From NCBI RefSeq assembly GCF_003233655.1, contig NZ_CP029829.1:630978-694977 (forward strand): a stretch of 64,000 nt of DNA, written 5' to 3'. The position numbers and the translations under genes are program-made. The notes under the pieces are model-generated. The model was not told the origin of the DNA and made no database searches. It saw only the letters and a list, made by a program, of their open reading frames with translations. The number at the start of each line of letters is the position of its first letter. Positions within the stretch are counted from its first letter, which is position 1. This document shows, piece after piece, positions 15,920-25,256 of the stretch. The stretch comes from Azospirillum ramasamyi. GTDB taxonomy: Bacteria > Pseudomonadota > Alphaproteobacteria > Azospirillales > Azospirillaceae.

Positions 15920-16583
15920 AGCCGGCGAGTGCGGCCTCGATGGCGGCGTTCAGTGCCCGGACTCCCGCGCCCGGACCCTGGGGGTGGGCCCAGACGGCGT
16001 TGACGACCGCCAGGAAATCGGCGCCGGCCGTGACCAGCGGCGCGCAATTCTCGGCGGTGATGCCGCCGATCGCCACGCAAGGCACCTCCATCATCTCCGA
16101 CCACCAGCTCAGTAGTTCCGGCTCCGCCTTGAACTCGGCCGTCTTGGTGGTGGTGGGGAAGAAGGCACCGAAGGCGACATAGTCGGCCCCCTCCTCGCCG
16201 GCGATCATGGCGAGATGGCGGCTGTCATGGCAGGTGACTCCGACGATGGCGTCGTTGCCCAGAATCTTGCGGGCGTCGCGATAGGGAGTGTCCTGCTGCC
16301 CGACATGGACGCCGTCGCAGCCGGTCTCCCGCGCGAGGCGCGGATGGTCGTTCAGGATGAAGGCGACGTCCCGTTCCTGCGCGATCGGGCGCAGCAGGTC
16401 GCAGGCGCGACGGATGTCGTCCTCGGAACAGTCCTTGAGGCGCAACTGAACGCAGGCGACGTCGCCGGCATCCAATGCTTCCCTCAGAAGCGGCGCGAAC
16501 GCCGCCGGCTCCAGGGCCGGCGGCGTCACGAGGTACAGGCGGCAGGCGGAAGGCTCCGCCTGCGCCGGCTTTCCCTTGGCCAA
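15918..16583 (-). CDS. thiE: Thiamine-phosphate synthase
   Basis: A 221-residue TIM-barrel enzyme that joins HMP-diphosphate and thiazole phosphate to make thiamine monophosphate. Expected motifs are present: [27 protein letters not shown] (pyrophosphate and Mg binding), [10 protein letters not shown] and CVAIGGI. The start codon is TTG at 16583, the only usable start after an in-frame stop (TAA just upstream). GGGAG, which overlaps the end of fba, is its ribosome-binding site. It lies 3 bases after the fba stop, so the pair is translationally coupled. Confidence 0.93.
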   Translation of the reverse strand: MAKGKPAQAEPSACRLYLVTPPALEPAAFAPLLREALDAGDVACVQLRLKDCSEDDIRRACDLLRPIAQERDVAFILNDHPRLARETGCDGVHVGQQDTPYRDARKILGNDAIVGVTCHDSRHLAMIAGEEGADYVAFGAFFPTTTKTAEFKAEPELLSWWSEMMEVPCVAIGGITAENCAPLVTAGADFLAVVNAVWAHPQGPGAGVRALNAAIEAALAG

Positions 16584-16586
16584 GTG

Positions 16587-17516
16587 TTACTCCCGGCCCT
16601 GGTAGATCTTCATGATCCGGTCGAGCAGCTTCAGCGCATCCTCGCGGGGGCGCTGGAAGGCGTTGCGGCCGATGATCGAGCCGTTGCCGCCGCCGTCACG
16701 GATGGCGCGGGCATCCTCGAACACCGCGTCCTCGCCCTTGGTGGCGCCGCCGGAGAAGACCACGATGCGGCGACCGTTGAAGGTGCACTGCATGATGTGC
16801 TTCACCCGCTCCGCCTGGGTGGCGATCGGGATGTTCTTGGACTCGTAGACCTTCTTGGCTTCCGCCTGCTCCAGATGGGCCGACGGCAGCTTCACCTTGA
16901 TGATGTGGGCGCCCAGCAGAGCGGCCATGTGGGCGGCATAGCCGATCACGTCGATGGCCAGTTCGCCGTCCTTGGTGATGGCGCCGCCGCGCGGGTAGGA
17001 CCACAGGACGGTGGCGAGGCCGTAGGACTTCGCCTCCTTCGACAGCTCACGGAACTCCTCGTACTGGTTGTACATGGAGTCGGAGCCGGGATAGATGGTG
17101 AAGCCGATGGCCGAGCAGCCGAGACGCAGGGCGTCCTGGACCGAGGCGGTGACGGCCTGGTCGGCGTTTTCCTTCTGGGTGGACAGCGAGTTGGCGCTGT
17201 TCATCTTCAGGATCAGCGGGATCGAACCGGCGAAGGTGCCGGCGCCGGCTTCCAGCGAGCCCAGGGGGGCGGCGTATGCGTTGCAGCCGGCGTCGATGGC
17301 CAGCTGGTAGTGGTAGTGCGGGTCATAGCCGGCCTCGTTCGGGCCGAAGCTGCGGGCCGGACCATGCTCGAAACCCTGGTCGACCGGCAGGATCACCAGC
17401 TTGCCGGTGCCGCCGAGCTTGCCTTCCATCAGGATGCGGGCGAGGTTCGCCTTGGTGCCGGGGTTGTCGCTCTCGTAGTTGGCGAGAATGTCTTTGACGC
17501 GGCGCGTGAGCTTCAT
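16587..17516 (-). CDS. fba: Fructose-bisphosphate aldolase, class I (DhnA/FbaB type)
   Basis: A 309-residue Schiff-base aldolase of the archaeal/DhnA type, cleaving fructose 1,6-bisphosphate in glycolysis and forming it in gluconeogenesis or the Calvin cycle. The N-terminal KLVILPVDQGFEHGPARSF, the region GAHIIKVKLPS with the Schiff-base lysine, and the phosphate-binding end GGGNGSIIGRNAFQR are all visible. ATG 17516 is chosen over an upstream start at 17537 because the family begins with MKLTRRVKDIL. It forms an operon with thiE. The pgk gene that often lies beside fba in this group is not in the window. Confidence 0.95.
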   Translation of the reverse strand: MKLTRRVKDILANYESDNPGTKANLARILMEGKLGGTGKLVILPVDQGFEHGPARSFGPNEAGYDPHYHYQLAIDAGCNAYAAPLGSLEAGAGTFAGSIPLILKMNSANSLSTQKENADQAVTASVQDALRLGCSAIGFTIYPGSDSMYNQYEEFRELSKEAKSYGLATVLWSYPRGGAITKDGELAIDVIGYAAHMAALLGAHIIKVKLPSAHLEQAEAKKVYESKNIPIATQAERVKHIMQCTFNGRRIVVFSGGATKGEDAVFEDARAIRDGGGNGSIIGRNAFQRPREDALKLLDRIMKIYQGRE

Positions 17517-17681
17517 TGTGGCTCTTCCCTGGGGCATTCTTGGAATGGCGCCGTATTAGCCCGTATTCGGCCGTTTTGCAACGGCGGGAGGGGCATAAAG
17601 CGGCCATTATCCGCGTCTGAATGGCCTAGGGCATGCGGAGGGGCCGAATCCGCAGGGCTGGTGCGGCACCCAACCAAGGAG

Positions 17682-17927
17682 TTAAGGCAGAAGGGTATGC
17701 AGCGCGATGTACAACCCATAGCCGGCACTGCCCAGCACCGCCCATGCGCCCGCCGTCAGCCCGATCCACACCGCCAGCAGGCGGATGCCGCGCATCTTCT
17801 CCGGCCCGGCGCCGGGACCGGCGGTTCCCAGACCGCCTCGGCCCGCCGGCCGGTCGCTTGCGGCGTGCCCCGGACGGCGGGGTGGCGCGATGGTCGAGTC
17901 CGGTGTGGTCAGCGAGGTGATGCTCAT
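17682..17927 (-). CDS. Small membrane protein of unknown function
   Basis: 81 residues: a polar, proline-rich N-terminus of about 45 residues, then one hydrophobic segment (LLAVWIGLTAGAWAVLGSAGYGLYIAL split around a turn) near the C-terminus that could be one or two short helices. No family is recognised. ATG 17927 was chosen over 17945. It lies upstream of fba on the same strand with a 165-base gap. It is probably real by reading-frame quality and hydrophobic profile, but it is small. Confidence 0.5.
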   Translation of the reverse strand: MSITSLTTPDSTIAPPRRPGHAASDRPAGRGGLGTAGPGAGPEKMRGIRLLAVWIGLTAGAWAVLGSAGYGLYIALHTLLP

Positions 17928-18037
17928 GGGCGGGTCATCCGGCATCGGTGGGAGGGCGGCGTGTCACAAAAATATCCTTACGCGACCGTACACCACCTTC
18001 GCGCGGGGAGGATGTGCGAAAAAGCGGTAGTCCCGCT

Positions 18038-18499
18038 CTAACCTTGGTCGCGGGCCAGCCAGTCGCGGCATAGCGCCTCCGGCGAAGGGCCGCGGGGCCG
18101 GCCCGGTCCTTCTGCGGAGATTTGGGCGGCGGAGATCCGGGCGGCAAGATCGAGAACGGGCGGGCAATCGGTCAGCAGCGCCGCGCCGCGGGCGGCGGCG
18201 ATTGCGGCCAGCCGGTCCGCCATGTCGGGCCGGCCGGTAAACAGGACCAGCGGCAGGCCGGCCGCCAGCGCCCCCTGCGCCTCGCCGGCACGGTCGCCGC
18301 AATCGATCAGGCCGGCGACCTCCAGCCCCGGATGGGCCTTGCGGACCCGCTCCACCACCCCGCGCAGCCACAGGGCGCCGGCCGCCGCAGGGGCCATCAG
18401 CACGAGAGGCGCCCCGGTCGGGTCGGCCGCTGCGGCGGCGGCCAGGGCGTCGTCCAGGCCGCGGATCAGGATGGGGCGGAGGGGCGGAGGCAGGGGCAT
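18038..18499 (-). CDS. Hypothetical alanine-rich protein
   Basis: 153 residues. An N-terminal PLRPILIRGLDDALAAAAAA is followed by alternating helix/strand segments (GAPLVLMAPAAAGALWLRGVV, LEVAGLIDCGDRAGEAQGAL, PLVLFTGRPDMADRLAAIA). The pattern resembles a small Rossmann-like alpha/beta domain. I do not recognise a family and no catalytic motif stands out. ATG 18499 was chosen because the upstream extension to 18622 is arginine-rich and shadow-like. It is placed 110 bases from the small membrane protein on the same strand. Confidence 0.6.
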   Translation of the reverse strand: MPLPPPLRPILIRGLDDALAAAAAADPTGAPLVLMAPAAAGALWLRGVVERVRKAHPGLEVAGLIDCGDRAGEAQGALAAGLPLVLFTGRPDMADRLAAIAAARGAALLTDCPPVLDLAARISAAQISAEGPGRPRGPSPEALCRDWLARDQG

Positions 18500-18735
18500 C
18501 GGCAGGTCGCGGCGGCAGGGGATGGCGGCGCACTCTAACCGCGGCCGGCGGCGGCCGGAACGGGCGAATCGGAGACGCGGCCGGGGCGTGATCCGGCGGT
18601 TGAGAGAATTGAGGCAGGTCAAACCCTATGATCGCGGTCCCGGAGTATGGTCGGTCACAACGGACCCAATCTCTGGGGACAGGGCACCAGCGCGCCGGGT
18701 CCGTTTCATGGAGCTCGATCCCCGGGAATGCCGAT

Positions 18736-19080
18736 ATGATGGAATACAAGGGTTACAAGGCCCAGATCGACTTCGACAACGACGCGGGCGTCTTCGTCGG
18801 CGAGGTCATCAACACCCACGACGGCATCAGCTTTTCCGGCCGGTCTGTGGATGAGTTGCGCGAGTCCTTCCGCCGTGCGGTGGATGATTACCTCGATCTG
18901 TCCTGCGATATGGGCGGGGAGGGGGAGCAGCCCTATTCCGGCCGCCTCGCCATCCGTATCAACCCCATCCTGCACCGGGCCATCGCCGACTGCGCCGCGC
19001 GAGAGGGCAAGAGCCTTTCCGCCTGGATCGCCGAGTGCCTGGGCCGGGCGGCCGGGGTGACCAAGGTGAAGGCGGGCTGA
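18736..19080 (+). CDS. HicB-family protein (orphan antitoxin-like)
   Basis: 114 residues. The N-terminal HicB-like fold (MEYKGYKAQIDFDNDAGVFV, FSGRSVDELRESFRRAVDDYL) is a partial RNase-H fold typical of HicB antitoxins. The C-terminal half (SGRLAIRINPILHRAIADCA, SLSAWIAECLGRAAG) is a ribbon-helix-helix DNA-binding domain. Two tandem ATGs (18736 and 18739) are possible starts. No HicA toxin gene lies beside it on either strand, so it may act as a stand-alone repressor or as the relic of a lost pair. Confidence 0.85.
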   Translation: MMEYKGYKAQIDFDNDAGVFVGEVINTHDGISFSGRSVDELRESFRRAVDDYLDLSCDMGGEGEQPYSGRLAIRINPILHRAIADCAAREGKSLSAWIAECLGRAAGVTKVKAG

Positions 19081-19265
19081 GTTACACGAAGTGCGATGCC
19101 GGCCGTCTGCGCCGGTGCGGCCGTCCGGCATTCCGGCATCGGGGCGGCAGGGCGAGGACTGGGGCGGAGATTGCCCGCCCGCGTTGAAGTTACCTGGTAT
19201 GTTTCTCTTGCCTAGCGGGCATTGCTCTTGCTGATATCTCCCCAAGGCGAAAGGGGGGATTTGCC

Positions 19266-20954
19266 ATGAGCGGACTGAAACTGACCCTGCGGGCGAAGCT
19301 CTGGGCTCTGGTGGCCCTGGCCGGCGCCATCTGCATCGCGCTCGCCGCCTCGGCGCTGTGGCTGAACCAGCGCAGCATGCTGGAGGACCGCAAGGAGACG
19401 TTGCGCTCCGTCGTGCAGACCGTCCACGGACTCGCCGCCGGCTACGACGCCGAGGTGATAGCCGGCCGCCTGACCCGCGAGCAGGCGTTCGAGCGGCTTC
19501 GGGCGAACATCCACACGATGTTCTACAACGGCAAGGATTACATCTTCGTCCTCGGCACCGGCTATCAGGCGGTCATCCACCCGGTCCGCCCCGACGTGAT
19601 CGGCAAGGACCAGCGCGACATGACGGACGCCAACGGGGTCTTCTTCTCCCGCGAGATGGTCGACACCGCCCGCAACAAGGGCGAGGGCTTCGTCGCCTAC
19701 AGCTATCCCAAGGCCGGCAGCGACGTGGCCCTGCCGAAGCTCAGCTACGTCAAGATGTTCGAGCCGTGGCAGGTGATCATCGGCACCGGCGTCTACATCG
19801 ACGACCTGGACGCCCGCTTCATGCGCAGCCTGTGGACCATGGCGGCCATCGTCGGCGGTCTGGCGCTTCCGGTGGTGGCGCTGATCGCGCTGGTCGGCAA
19901 TTCGGTCAGCCGCCGCATCCGCCGCCTGTCCGACAGCATGCGCAGCCTCGCCGACGGCAACCTGTCGGCCGTGGTTCCTGAAACCGGCAGCAGCGACGAG
20001 CTGGGCGACATGGGCCGCGCCGTGGAGGTGTTCAAGCTGAACGCCGAGGCGAGCCGGCGCCTGGAAGCCGAACAGGCGGAAACCGCCCGCCGGGCGGAGG
20101 AGGACAAGCGGCAGGCGATGGACCGGCTGGCGGCCCGATTCGAAGGGACGGTCGGCGGCATGATCCGCTCGGTCTCCACCACCACCGATGCCCTGGGGCA
20201 GAAGGTGCGGGCGATGTCGCAGGCGGCCGAGCAGACCAGCCAGCTCGCCGGGATCGTGGCCAGCGCCAGCGACGGCACCGCCGCCAACGTGCAGACCGTG
20301 GCCGCCGCGTCGGAACAGCTGTCCAGCTCCATCGTCGAGATCGGCCGGCAGGTGTCGGAGGCCAGCCGCGTCGCCAACGAGGCCGTCGGCATGGCTCAGG
20401 AGGCGACCAGCCGCATCGGCAGCCTGGCCGAGGCGGTGGACCGGATCGGCGCCGTGGTCGGGCTGATCAACTCCATCGCCGGCCAGACCAACCTGCTGGC
20501 GCTCAACGCCACCATCGAGGCGGCGCGGGCGGGGGAGGCGGGGAAGGGCTTCGCGGTGGTCGCCAGCGAGGTGAAGGCGCTGGCCAACCAGACGGCGAAG
20601 GCAACGGACGAGATCGGCGGCCAGATGAACGGCATCCAGTCGGTGACCGGCCTGGCGGTGACGGAGATCCAGAAGGTGGCTGCGGTCATCGAGCGGCTGA
20701 GCGCCATCGCCACGACGATTTCCGCCGCGGTGGACCAGCAGAACGCCGCCACCGCGGAGATATCACGCTCGGTCCAGCAGGCCGCCGCCGGCACCGGCGA
20801 GGTGTCGTCGAGCATTTCCGGCGTCACCGCCGCATCGGACGAGAGCGGCCGCACCGCCCGCGAACTGGTGGAGGCGCTGGGCAAGCTGTCCGACGAGGCC
20901 GCCGGGCTGAACGCCCAGGTCGGATCCTTCCTGGCGACGGTAAGGACGGCCTGA
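19266..20954 (+). CDS. Methyl-accepting chemotaxis protein with single-Cache sensor
   Basis: A 562-residue transmembrane chemoreceptor. Helix 1 is at about residues 10-33, and the periplasmic sCache domain at about 35-185 ([39 protein letters not shown]). Helix 2 is at about 190-212, then a HAMP domain, then the signalling domain with the conserved hairpin tip [20 protein letters not shown] and [20 protein letters not shown]. It senses a small extracellular ligand and signals through CheA/CheW. GGGGGGA precedes the ATG at 19266. It stands alone, not in a che operon, and ends at a bidirectional terminator shared with gap. Confidence 0.94.
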   Translation: MSGLKLTLRAKLWALVALAGAICIALAASALWLNQRSMLEDRKETLRSVVQTVHGLAAGYDAEVIAGRLTREQAFERLRANIHTMFYNGKDYIFVLGTGYQAVIHPVRPDVIGKDQRDMTDANGVFFSREMVDTARNKGEGFVAYSYPKAGSDVALPKLSYVKMFEPWQVIIGTGVYIDDLDARFMRSLWTMAAIVGGLALPVVALIALVGNSVSRRIRRLSDSMRSLADGNLSAVVPETGSSDELGDMGRAVEVFKLNAEASRRLEAEQAETARRAEEDKRQAMDRLAARFEGTVGGMIRSVSTTTDALGQKVRAMSQAAEQTSQLAGIVASASDGTAANVQTVAAASEQLSSSIVEIGRQVSEASRVANEAVGMAQEATSRIGSLAEAVDRIGAVVGLINSIAGQTNLLALNATIEAARAGEAGKGFAVVASEVKALANQTAKATDEIGGQMNGIQSVTGLAVTEIQKVAAVIERLSAIATTISAAVDQQNAATAEISRSVQQAAAGTGEVSSSISGVTAASDESGRTARELVEALGKLSDEAAGLNAQVGSFLATVRTA

Positions 20955-20999
20955 GGGGACGGCTTGAGGCGGGATGGAGGCCTCGGGCCCCGCACAACA

Positions 21000-21033
21000 A
21001 AAAAGGCGCCTTCCTTCCGGAAGGCGCCTTTTT
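21000..21033. terminator. Bidirectional terminator between the chemoreceptor gene and gap
   Basis: AAAAAGGCGCCTTCC (21000-21014) pairs perfectly with GGAAGGCGCCTTTTT (21019-21033) around a 4-base loop. The A-run on one side and T-run on the other let it terminate both the plus-strand chemoreceptor and the minus-strand gap transcripts. Confidence 0.9.
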
Positions 21034-21049
21034 CCTGTCGAAGCGAGGC

Positions 21050-22057
21050 TTACTTGGCGTTCGCCATGGCGACGGCGGTGTCGCTCATGCGGTTGGAGAA
21101 GCCCCACTCGTTGTCGTACCAGGTCATGATGCGGACGAAGTTGCCGTCGATGACCTTCGTCTCGTTCAGCGCGAAGATCGAGCTGTTCGGGTCGTGGTTG
21201 AAGTCGGTCGAAACCAGATCCTCGGTGTAGGCGGCCAGCACGCCCTTCAGCGGGCCGTTGGCGGCGTCGGAGATCGCCTTGGTGATCTCCTCGACCGAGG
21301 TGGCGCGCTTGGACGTGAACTTGAAGTCGACGACCGACACGTTCGGGGTCGGGACGCGCATGGCGGTGCCGTCCAGCTTGCCCTTCAGTTCCGGCAGCAC
21401 CTTGCCGACCGCCTTGGCCGCGCCGGTGGAGGTCGGGATCATGTTCAGGGCCGCCGCGCGGGCGCGGTGCAGGTCCTTGTGGTTGGTGTCGACGATCCGC
21501 TGGTCACCCGTGTAGGAGTGGATCGTGGTCATGAAGCCCTTCTCGATGCCCACCAGGTTGTGGAGGACATGGGCGACCGGCGCCAGGCAGTTGGTGGTGC
21601 AGGAGGCGTTCGAGACGATCCTGTGCTCGGCCGTCAGCTTGTCGTGGTTGACGCCGTAGACGACGGTGATGTCCTCGTCGGTGGCCGGGGCGGAGATCAG
21701 CACCTTCTCGGCGCCGGCTTCCAGATGCTTGGCGGCGTCGGCGCGCTTGGTGAAGATGCCCGAGCATTCCATGGCGATCTGGACGCCCAGATCCTTCCAC
21801 GGCAGCTTGGCCGGGTCACGCTCCTGCACGACCTTGATGGAGTGGCCGTTGACGATCAGCACGCCGTCGCCGGTTTCGATGGTGCCGGGGAAGCGGCCGT
21901 GGACGCTGTCGTACTTCAGCAGGTGCGCGTTGGCCTTCAGATCGGCCAGGTCGTTGATCGCCACGACCTCCACGTCCTTGCGGCCGCTCTCGTAGATGGC
22001 GCGCAGAACCAGACGGCCGATGCGGCCAAAACCGTTGATCGCTACCCGTACAGCCAT
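21050..22057 (-). CDS. gap: Glyceraldehyde-3-phosphate dehydrogenase
   Basis: A 335-residue NAD(P)-dependent enzyme of glycolysis, gluconeogenesis and the Calvin cycle. The N-terminal Rossmann motif is VAINGFGRIGRLVLRA, and the catalytic cysteine is Cys153 in SNASCTTNCLAP. The end WYDNEWGFSNRM is canonical. A strong ribosome-binding site (CTGGAGGAAG) precedes ATG 22057. It follows tkt by 59 bases on the same strand, so tkt-gap is an operon. It terminates at the hairpin 21000-21033. Confidence 0.97.
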   Translation of the reverse strand: MAVRVAINGFGRIGRLVLRAIYESGRKDVEVVAINDLADLKANAHLLKYDSVHGRFPGTIETGDGVLIVNGHSIKVVQERDPAKLPWKDLGVQIAMECSGIFTKRADAAKHLEAGAEKVLISAPATDEDITVVYGVNHDKLTAEHRIVSNASCTTNCLAPVAHVLHNLVGIEKGFMTTIHSYTGDQRIVDTNHKDLHRARAAALNMIPTSTGAAKAVGKVLPELKGKLDGTAMRVPTPNVSVVDFKFTSKRATSVEEITKAISDAANGPLKGVLAAYTEDLVSTDFNHDPNSSIFALNETKVIDGNFVRIMTWYDNEWGFSNRMSDTAVAMANAK

Positions 22058-22116
22058 GACTTCCTCCAGTTGGATATGGGGCGCCCGAATTCGGCTGGAC
22101 GCCCCTTCGGCTTCTC

Positions 22117-24111
22117 TCAGAGACGCGCCTTGACGGCGTCCACGACCGCTTCGGCGGTGATGCCGAAGTGCTTGTACAGTTCCTGGTAGGGCGCCGATTC
22201 GCCGAAACCCTTCATGCCGACGAAGGCGCCCTTGTCGCCCAGCCAGCGGTCCCAGCCCATGCGGATCGCCGCCTCGACGCCGACGCGCACGCCGGTGCCG
22301 AGCACCGACGCCTTGTACGCATCGTCCTGGCGCTCGAACAGTTCCCAACTCGGCATAGACACAACGGCGGTGCCGACGCCCTGGGCCTGCAGGGCCTTGC
22401 GGGCTTCCATGGCCAGAGAGACTTCCGAGCCGGTGGCGAGGATCGTCGCCTTGCGCTCGCCCTCGGCCTCGGCCAGGACATAGGCGCCGCGGGCGGACAG
22501 GTTCTCGGCCGTGTGCTCGGTGCGCAGAGTCGGCACGTTCTGGCGGGTCAGCGCCAGGACCGACGGGCTGCCGGTGGCCTCAAGCGCGATCTGCCAGCAT
22601 TCGGCGGTCTCCACCGCGTCGGCCGGGCGCAGGACCAGCAGGTTCGGAATGGCGCGCAGCGCCGCCAGATGCTCCACCGGCTGGTGCGTCGGGCCGTCCT
22701 CGCCGAGGCCGATCGAATCGTGGGTCATCACGAAGATCGAGCGCTGCTTCATCAGCGCGGCCAGACGGATCGACGGGCGGCAGTAGTCGGCGAACTGCAT
22801 GAAGGTGCCGCCGTAGGGGATGACGCCGCCATGCAGCGCCATGCCGTTCATCAGCGTCGCCATGCCGTGCTCGCGCACGCCGTAGCGGACGTAACGGCCG
22901 GCGAAGTCGCCCTTGCCCTTCACGTCGGCGGTGTTCTTGACCTTGGTGTTGTTCGACGGGGTCAGGTCGGCGGAACCGCCGATCATCTCCGGGATCGCCG
23001 GGACCAGCACCTCCAGCGTGTTGCCGGAGGCGACGCGGGTCGCCCAGCTCGGCTTGTCGGCGCTGACCTTCTCCTTGAAGGCGACGATGGCGTCGGTCAG
23101 GGCGGAGGGAACGCCGCGGCCGAAGGCCTCGTCGAAGGCCTTGCCGGCTGCCTCGGTCAGGCCGGCGCGGCGGCCGGTCCAGGCGGCGTAGGCGTCGGCG
23201 CTGCGGGTGCCCGCGGCGCGCCAGGCGGCCAGCACCTCGTCGGGAACGACGAAGGCCTCATGGGTCCAGCCGATGGCCTCGCGGGTCGCGGCGACCTCGT
23301 CGGCGCCCAGCGGCGAGCCGTGGCAGCCGTGGGTGTTGGCCTTGTTCGGCGCGCCCTTGCCGATGATGGTGCGGCAGGCGATCAGCGTCGGCTTGTCGGT
23401 GGAGGTCCGGGCCTGGGCGATCGCCTTCGACACCGCGTCGGTGTCGTGGCCGTCGACGGCGATGGTGTTCCAGCCGTAGGAGCGGAAGCGCGCCTGGGTG
23501 TCGTCGGTGAAGCTGAGGTCGGTCGAGCCGTCGATGGAGATGTGGTTGTCGTCCCACAGCACGATCAGGCGGTTCAGCCCGAGATGGCCGGCCAGCGAGC
23601 AGGCCTCGTGGCTGACGCCCTCCATCAGGTCGCCGTCCGAGGCGATGACGTAGGTGTAGTGGTCGATCAGCTCGTCGCCGAAGCGGGCGTTGGTGATCCG
23701 CTCCGCCAGGGCCATGCCGACGGCGGTGGAGACGCCCTGGCCCAGCGGGCCGGTGGTCATCTCGATGCCCAGGCTGGGATCGACTTCCGGGTGGCCGGGG
23801 GTCAGGCTGTGCAGCTGGCGGAAGCGCTTGATCTCGTCGATGGTCATCCGCTCGTAGCCGGTCAGGTAGGCCAGCGAGTAGATCAGCATCGAGCCGTGGC
23901 CGGCCGACAGCACGAAGCGGTCGCGGTCGGGCCAGTTCGGGTTCTTCGGATCGAACTTCAGGAACTGCGTGAACAGGACCGTGGCGACATCGGCCATGCC
24001 CATCGGCATGCCGGGGTGGCCGGACTTCGCGGCCTCGACCGCGTCCATGGAGAGCGCGCGGATCGCGCTGGCCATCGTGTGGAGGGAGGGCTGGGCGGAG
24101 GCAGCGGACAT
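22117..24111 (-). CDS. tkt: Transketolase
   Basis: A 664-residue thiamine-diphosphate enzyme that exchanges two-carbon units in the pentose-phosphate pathway and Calvin cycle. Visible are [18 protein letters not shown] near the N-terminus, [10 protein letters not shown], the ThDP/Mg motif from [13 protein letters not shown] to the downstream asparagine region, the pyrimidine domain ([20 protein letters not shown]) and the C-terminal domain with [13 protein letters not shown] 24111 is chosen over the open extension to 24153. It is the first gene of the tkt-gap operon. Confidence 0.97.
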   Translation of the reverse strand: MSAASAQPSLHTMASAIRALSMDAVEAAKSGHPGMPMGMADVATVLFTQFLKFDPKNPNWPDRDRFVLSAGHGSMLIYSLAYLTGYERMTIDEIKRFRQLHSLTPGHPEVDPSLGIEMTTGPLGQGVSTAVGMALAERITNARFGDELIDHYTYVIASDGDLMEGVSHEACSLAGHLGLNRLIVLWDDNHISIDGSTDLSFTDDTQARFRSYGWNTIAVDGHDTDAVSKAIAQARTSTDKPTLIACRTIIGKGAPNKANTHGCHGSPLGADEVAATREAIGWTHEAFVVPDEVLAAWRAAGTRSADAYAAWTGRRAGLTEAAGKAFDEAFGRGVPSALTDAIVAFKEKVSADKPSWATRVASGNTLEVLVPAIPEMIGGSADLTPSNNTKVKNTADVKGKGDFAGRYVRYGVREHGMATLMNGMALHGGVIPYGGTFMQFADYCRPSIRLAALMKQRSIFVMTHDSIGLGEDGPTHQPVEHLAALRAIPNLLVLRPADAVETAECWQIALEATGSPSVLALTRQNVPTLRTEHTAENLSARGAYVLAEAEGERKATILATGSEVSLAMEARKALQAQGVGTAVVSMPSWELFERQDDAYKASVLGTGVRVGVEAAIRMGWDRWLGDKGAFVGMKGFGESAPYQELYKHFGITAEAVVDAVKARL

Positions 24112-24508
24112 CTGGCGTTTCCTGCGGAATCGGGCGCGGTGAGGCGTCGGCAACGATGGTTGCGCGGTCGTCCTTCCAGACGCCGCGAAACGGGCGCACC
24201 ATGCAGAACCGCCGTCCGCAGGTCAACATGGGAATAGAGTGCGAATTGGTATGGCAGGGGCCCCGGTCGAAGGGGTAAGCCCTTGTTCGTCTCCGATTCG
24301 CCGCCGCTCCCATCCGCTGCGGCTTTCCGTCACGTTTCGGGATCCCGTAAGGACTTTCGGTGAAACATTCCGTCGTGACGGTTGACGCCGTCCCAGTGCC
24401 CGCCCAACTCTAAGCGCTCCGAATGGCAGCGGCTTGGCTTGGCGCAGTCCCTGGCCGGGTTTCGCCGCCCCACGAACATGACGTGCCCACAGGTCGAGGT
24501 TGACGTCC
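24112..24508. other. Divergent intergenic region tkt-zapA operon
   Basis: About 400 bases with no supported gene. It should contain the promoters for tkt (minus) and for the zapA-side operon (plus). The part near 24225-24260 is AT-richer. I could not identify a reliable promoter pair or operator. Confidence 0.5.
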
Positions 24509-24733
24509 ATGGATTCCCTGAAAGCCACCCTCGACCGTCTCGGCCGGGCCGTGGACCGGCTGGAACATGCCGCCGCGGCGCGCGAGGAGCGGGTCGTCCG
24601 GCGCGAGCATGACCTGTCGCAGGCGCTTGAAACCGCGCGGGCCGAGCGCGCGACCGCCCAGGCCACCGCCGAGGCGGTATCCCAGCGGCTGGAGGTCGCC
24701 ATCGCCCGGCTGCAACAAGTGCTGGAGAGCTGA
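24509..24733 (+). CDS. Small coiled-coil protein (DUF4164-like)
   Basis: A 74-residue, almost entirely helical and charged protein (LKATLDRLGRAVDRLEHAAA, AREERVVRREHDLSQALETA) with heptad-like leucine/alanine spacing. Such a short coiled-coil gene commonly precedes zapA in alphaproteobacteria and is usually labelled DUF4164. ATG 24509 follows a GAGGT ribosome-binding site. The stop lies 4 bases before the zapA start, so co-translation is likely. A role with ZapA at the division site is a reasonable guess but unproven. Confidence 0.72.
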   Translation: MDSLKATLDRLGRAVDRLEHAAAAREERVVRREHDLSQALETARAERATAQATAEAVSQRLEVAIARLQQVLES

Positions 24734-24737
24734 CGCC

Positions 24738-25046
24738 ATGGCCCAGGTCGACATCGAAGTGAACGGCCGGTTCTATCGCATGCTGTGCGAGGACGGGCAG
24801 GAGGCGCGGCTGCAGGAACTGGCGGCCTACGTCGACGACCGGCTGCGCCGGCTGACCGGCGGCGGGCGCAGCGGGTCGGAGGCGCAGATGATGCTGATGA
24901 CCTGCCTGGTGCTGGCCGACGAACTGCAGGACGTGATGTCCGGCAAGGGCATCGCCCCGGCGGTGGACGAGACCGCGGTGGTCGGCGAACTCGATCGTGT
25001 CGCAAAACGCATCGAAGAGGTTGCCGCGCGGCTCGAACGCGCCTAG
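24738..25046 (+). CDS. zapA: Cell division protein ZapA
   Basis: A 102-residue FtsZ-associated protein that bundles FtsZ protofilaments in the cytoplasm. The N-terminal beta-hairpin domain (AQVDIEVNGRFYRMLCEDGQE) and the signature ARLQELAAYVDDRLRRL are clear. The C-terminal half is a dimerising coiled coil ending in RVAKRIEEVAARLERA. It is followed by the 6S RNA and the 5-formyltetrahydrofolate cyclo-ligase gene, the standard order zapA-ssrS-ygfA. Confidence 0.9.
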   Translation: MAQVDIEVNGRFYRMLCEDGQEARLQELAAYVDDRLRRLTGGGRSGSEAQMMLMTCLVLADELQDVMSGKGIAPAVDETAVVGELDRVAKRIEEVAARLERA

Positions 25047-25054
25047 ATTGGTAC

Positions 25055-25230
25055 ACGGAAGGACCGCTGCCTGGTTCGACAGGCTGCAATAATCCCCAGG
25101 GCCGATAACCTTGATCTCTAGGGAGCTGTCCCTGTCCGGCCCATCGGGCCGGGTACACGGCGCCCACCTGCTCATGCAGGCCATGGAGGATAGGCACATG
25201 GCCACCGGCCGAGGCGGCGCCTTCCACCTT
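25055..25230 (+). ncRNA. ssrS: 6S RNA (ssrS), approximate ends
   Basis: The spacer between zapA and the 5-FCL gene has no coding frame but holds self-complementary segments. These include GCTGCCTGGTTCGACAGGC near the 5' side, AGGGAGCTGTCCCTG, GGCCCATCGGGCC, CACCTGCTCATGCAGG, and a 3' part that can pair back with the 5' side. Alphaproteobacterial 6S RNA sits at exactly this place and has the same CCTTGATCTC..GGGAGCTGTCCCTG type core. 6S RNA mimics an open promoter and sequesters sigma-70 RNA polymerase in stationary phase. The ends are estimated. Confidence 0.7.
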
Positions 25231-25256
25231 TCTCTTTCCTCCGCACGCAGTCCGCG

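Noticed and set aside
16584..17600. Thiamine (TPP) riboswitch for thiE
   Set aside because: thiE starts 3 bases after fba and has no leader; no CTGAGA or ACCTGA-type core is seen upstream of fba.
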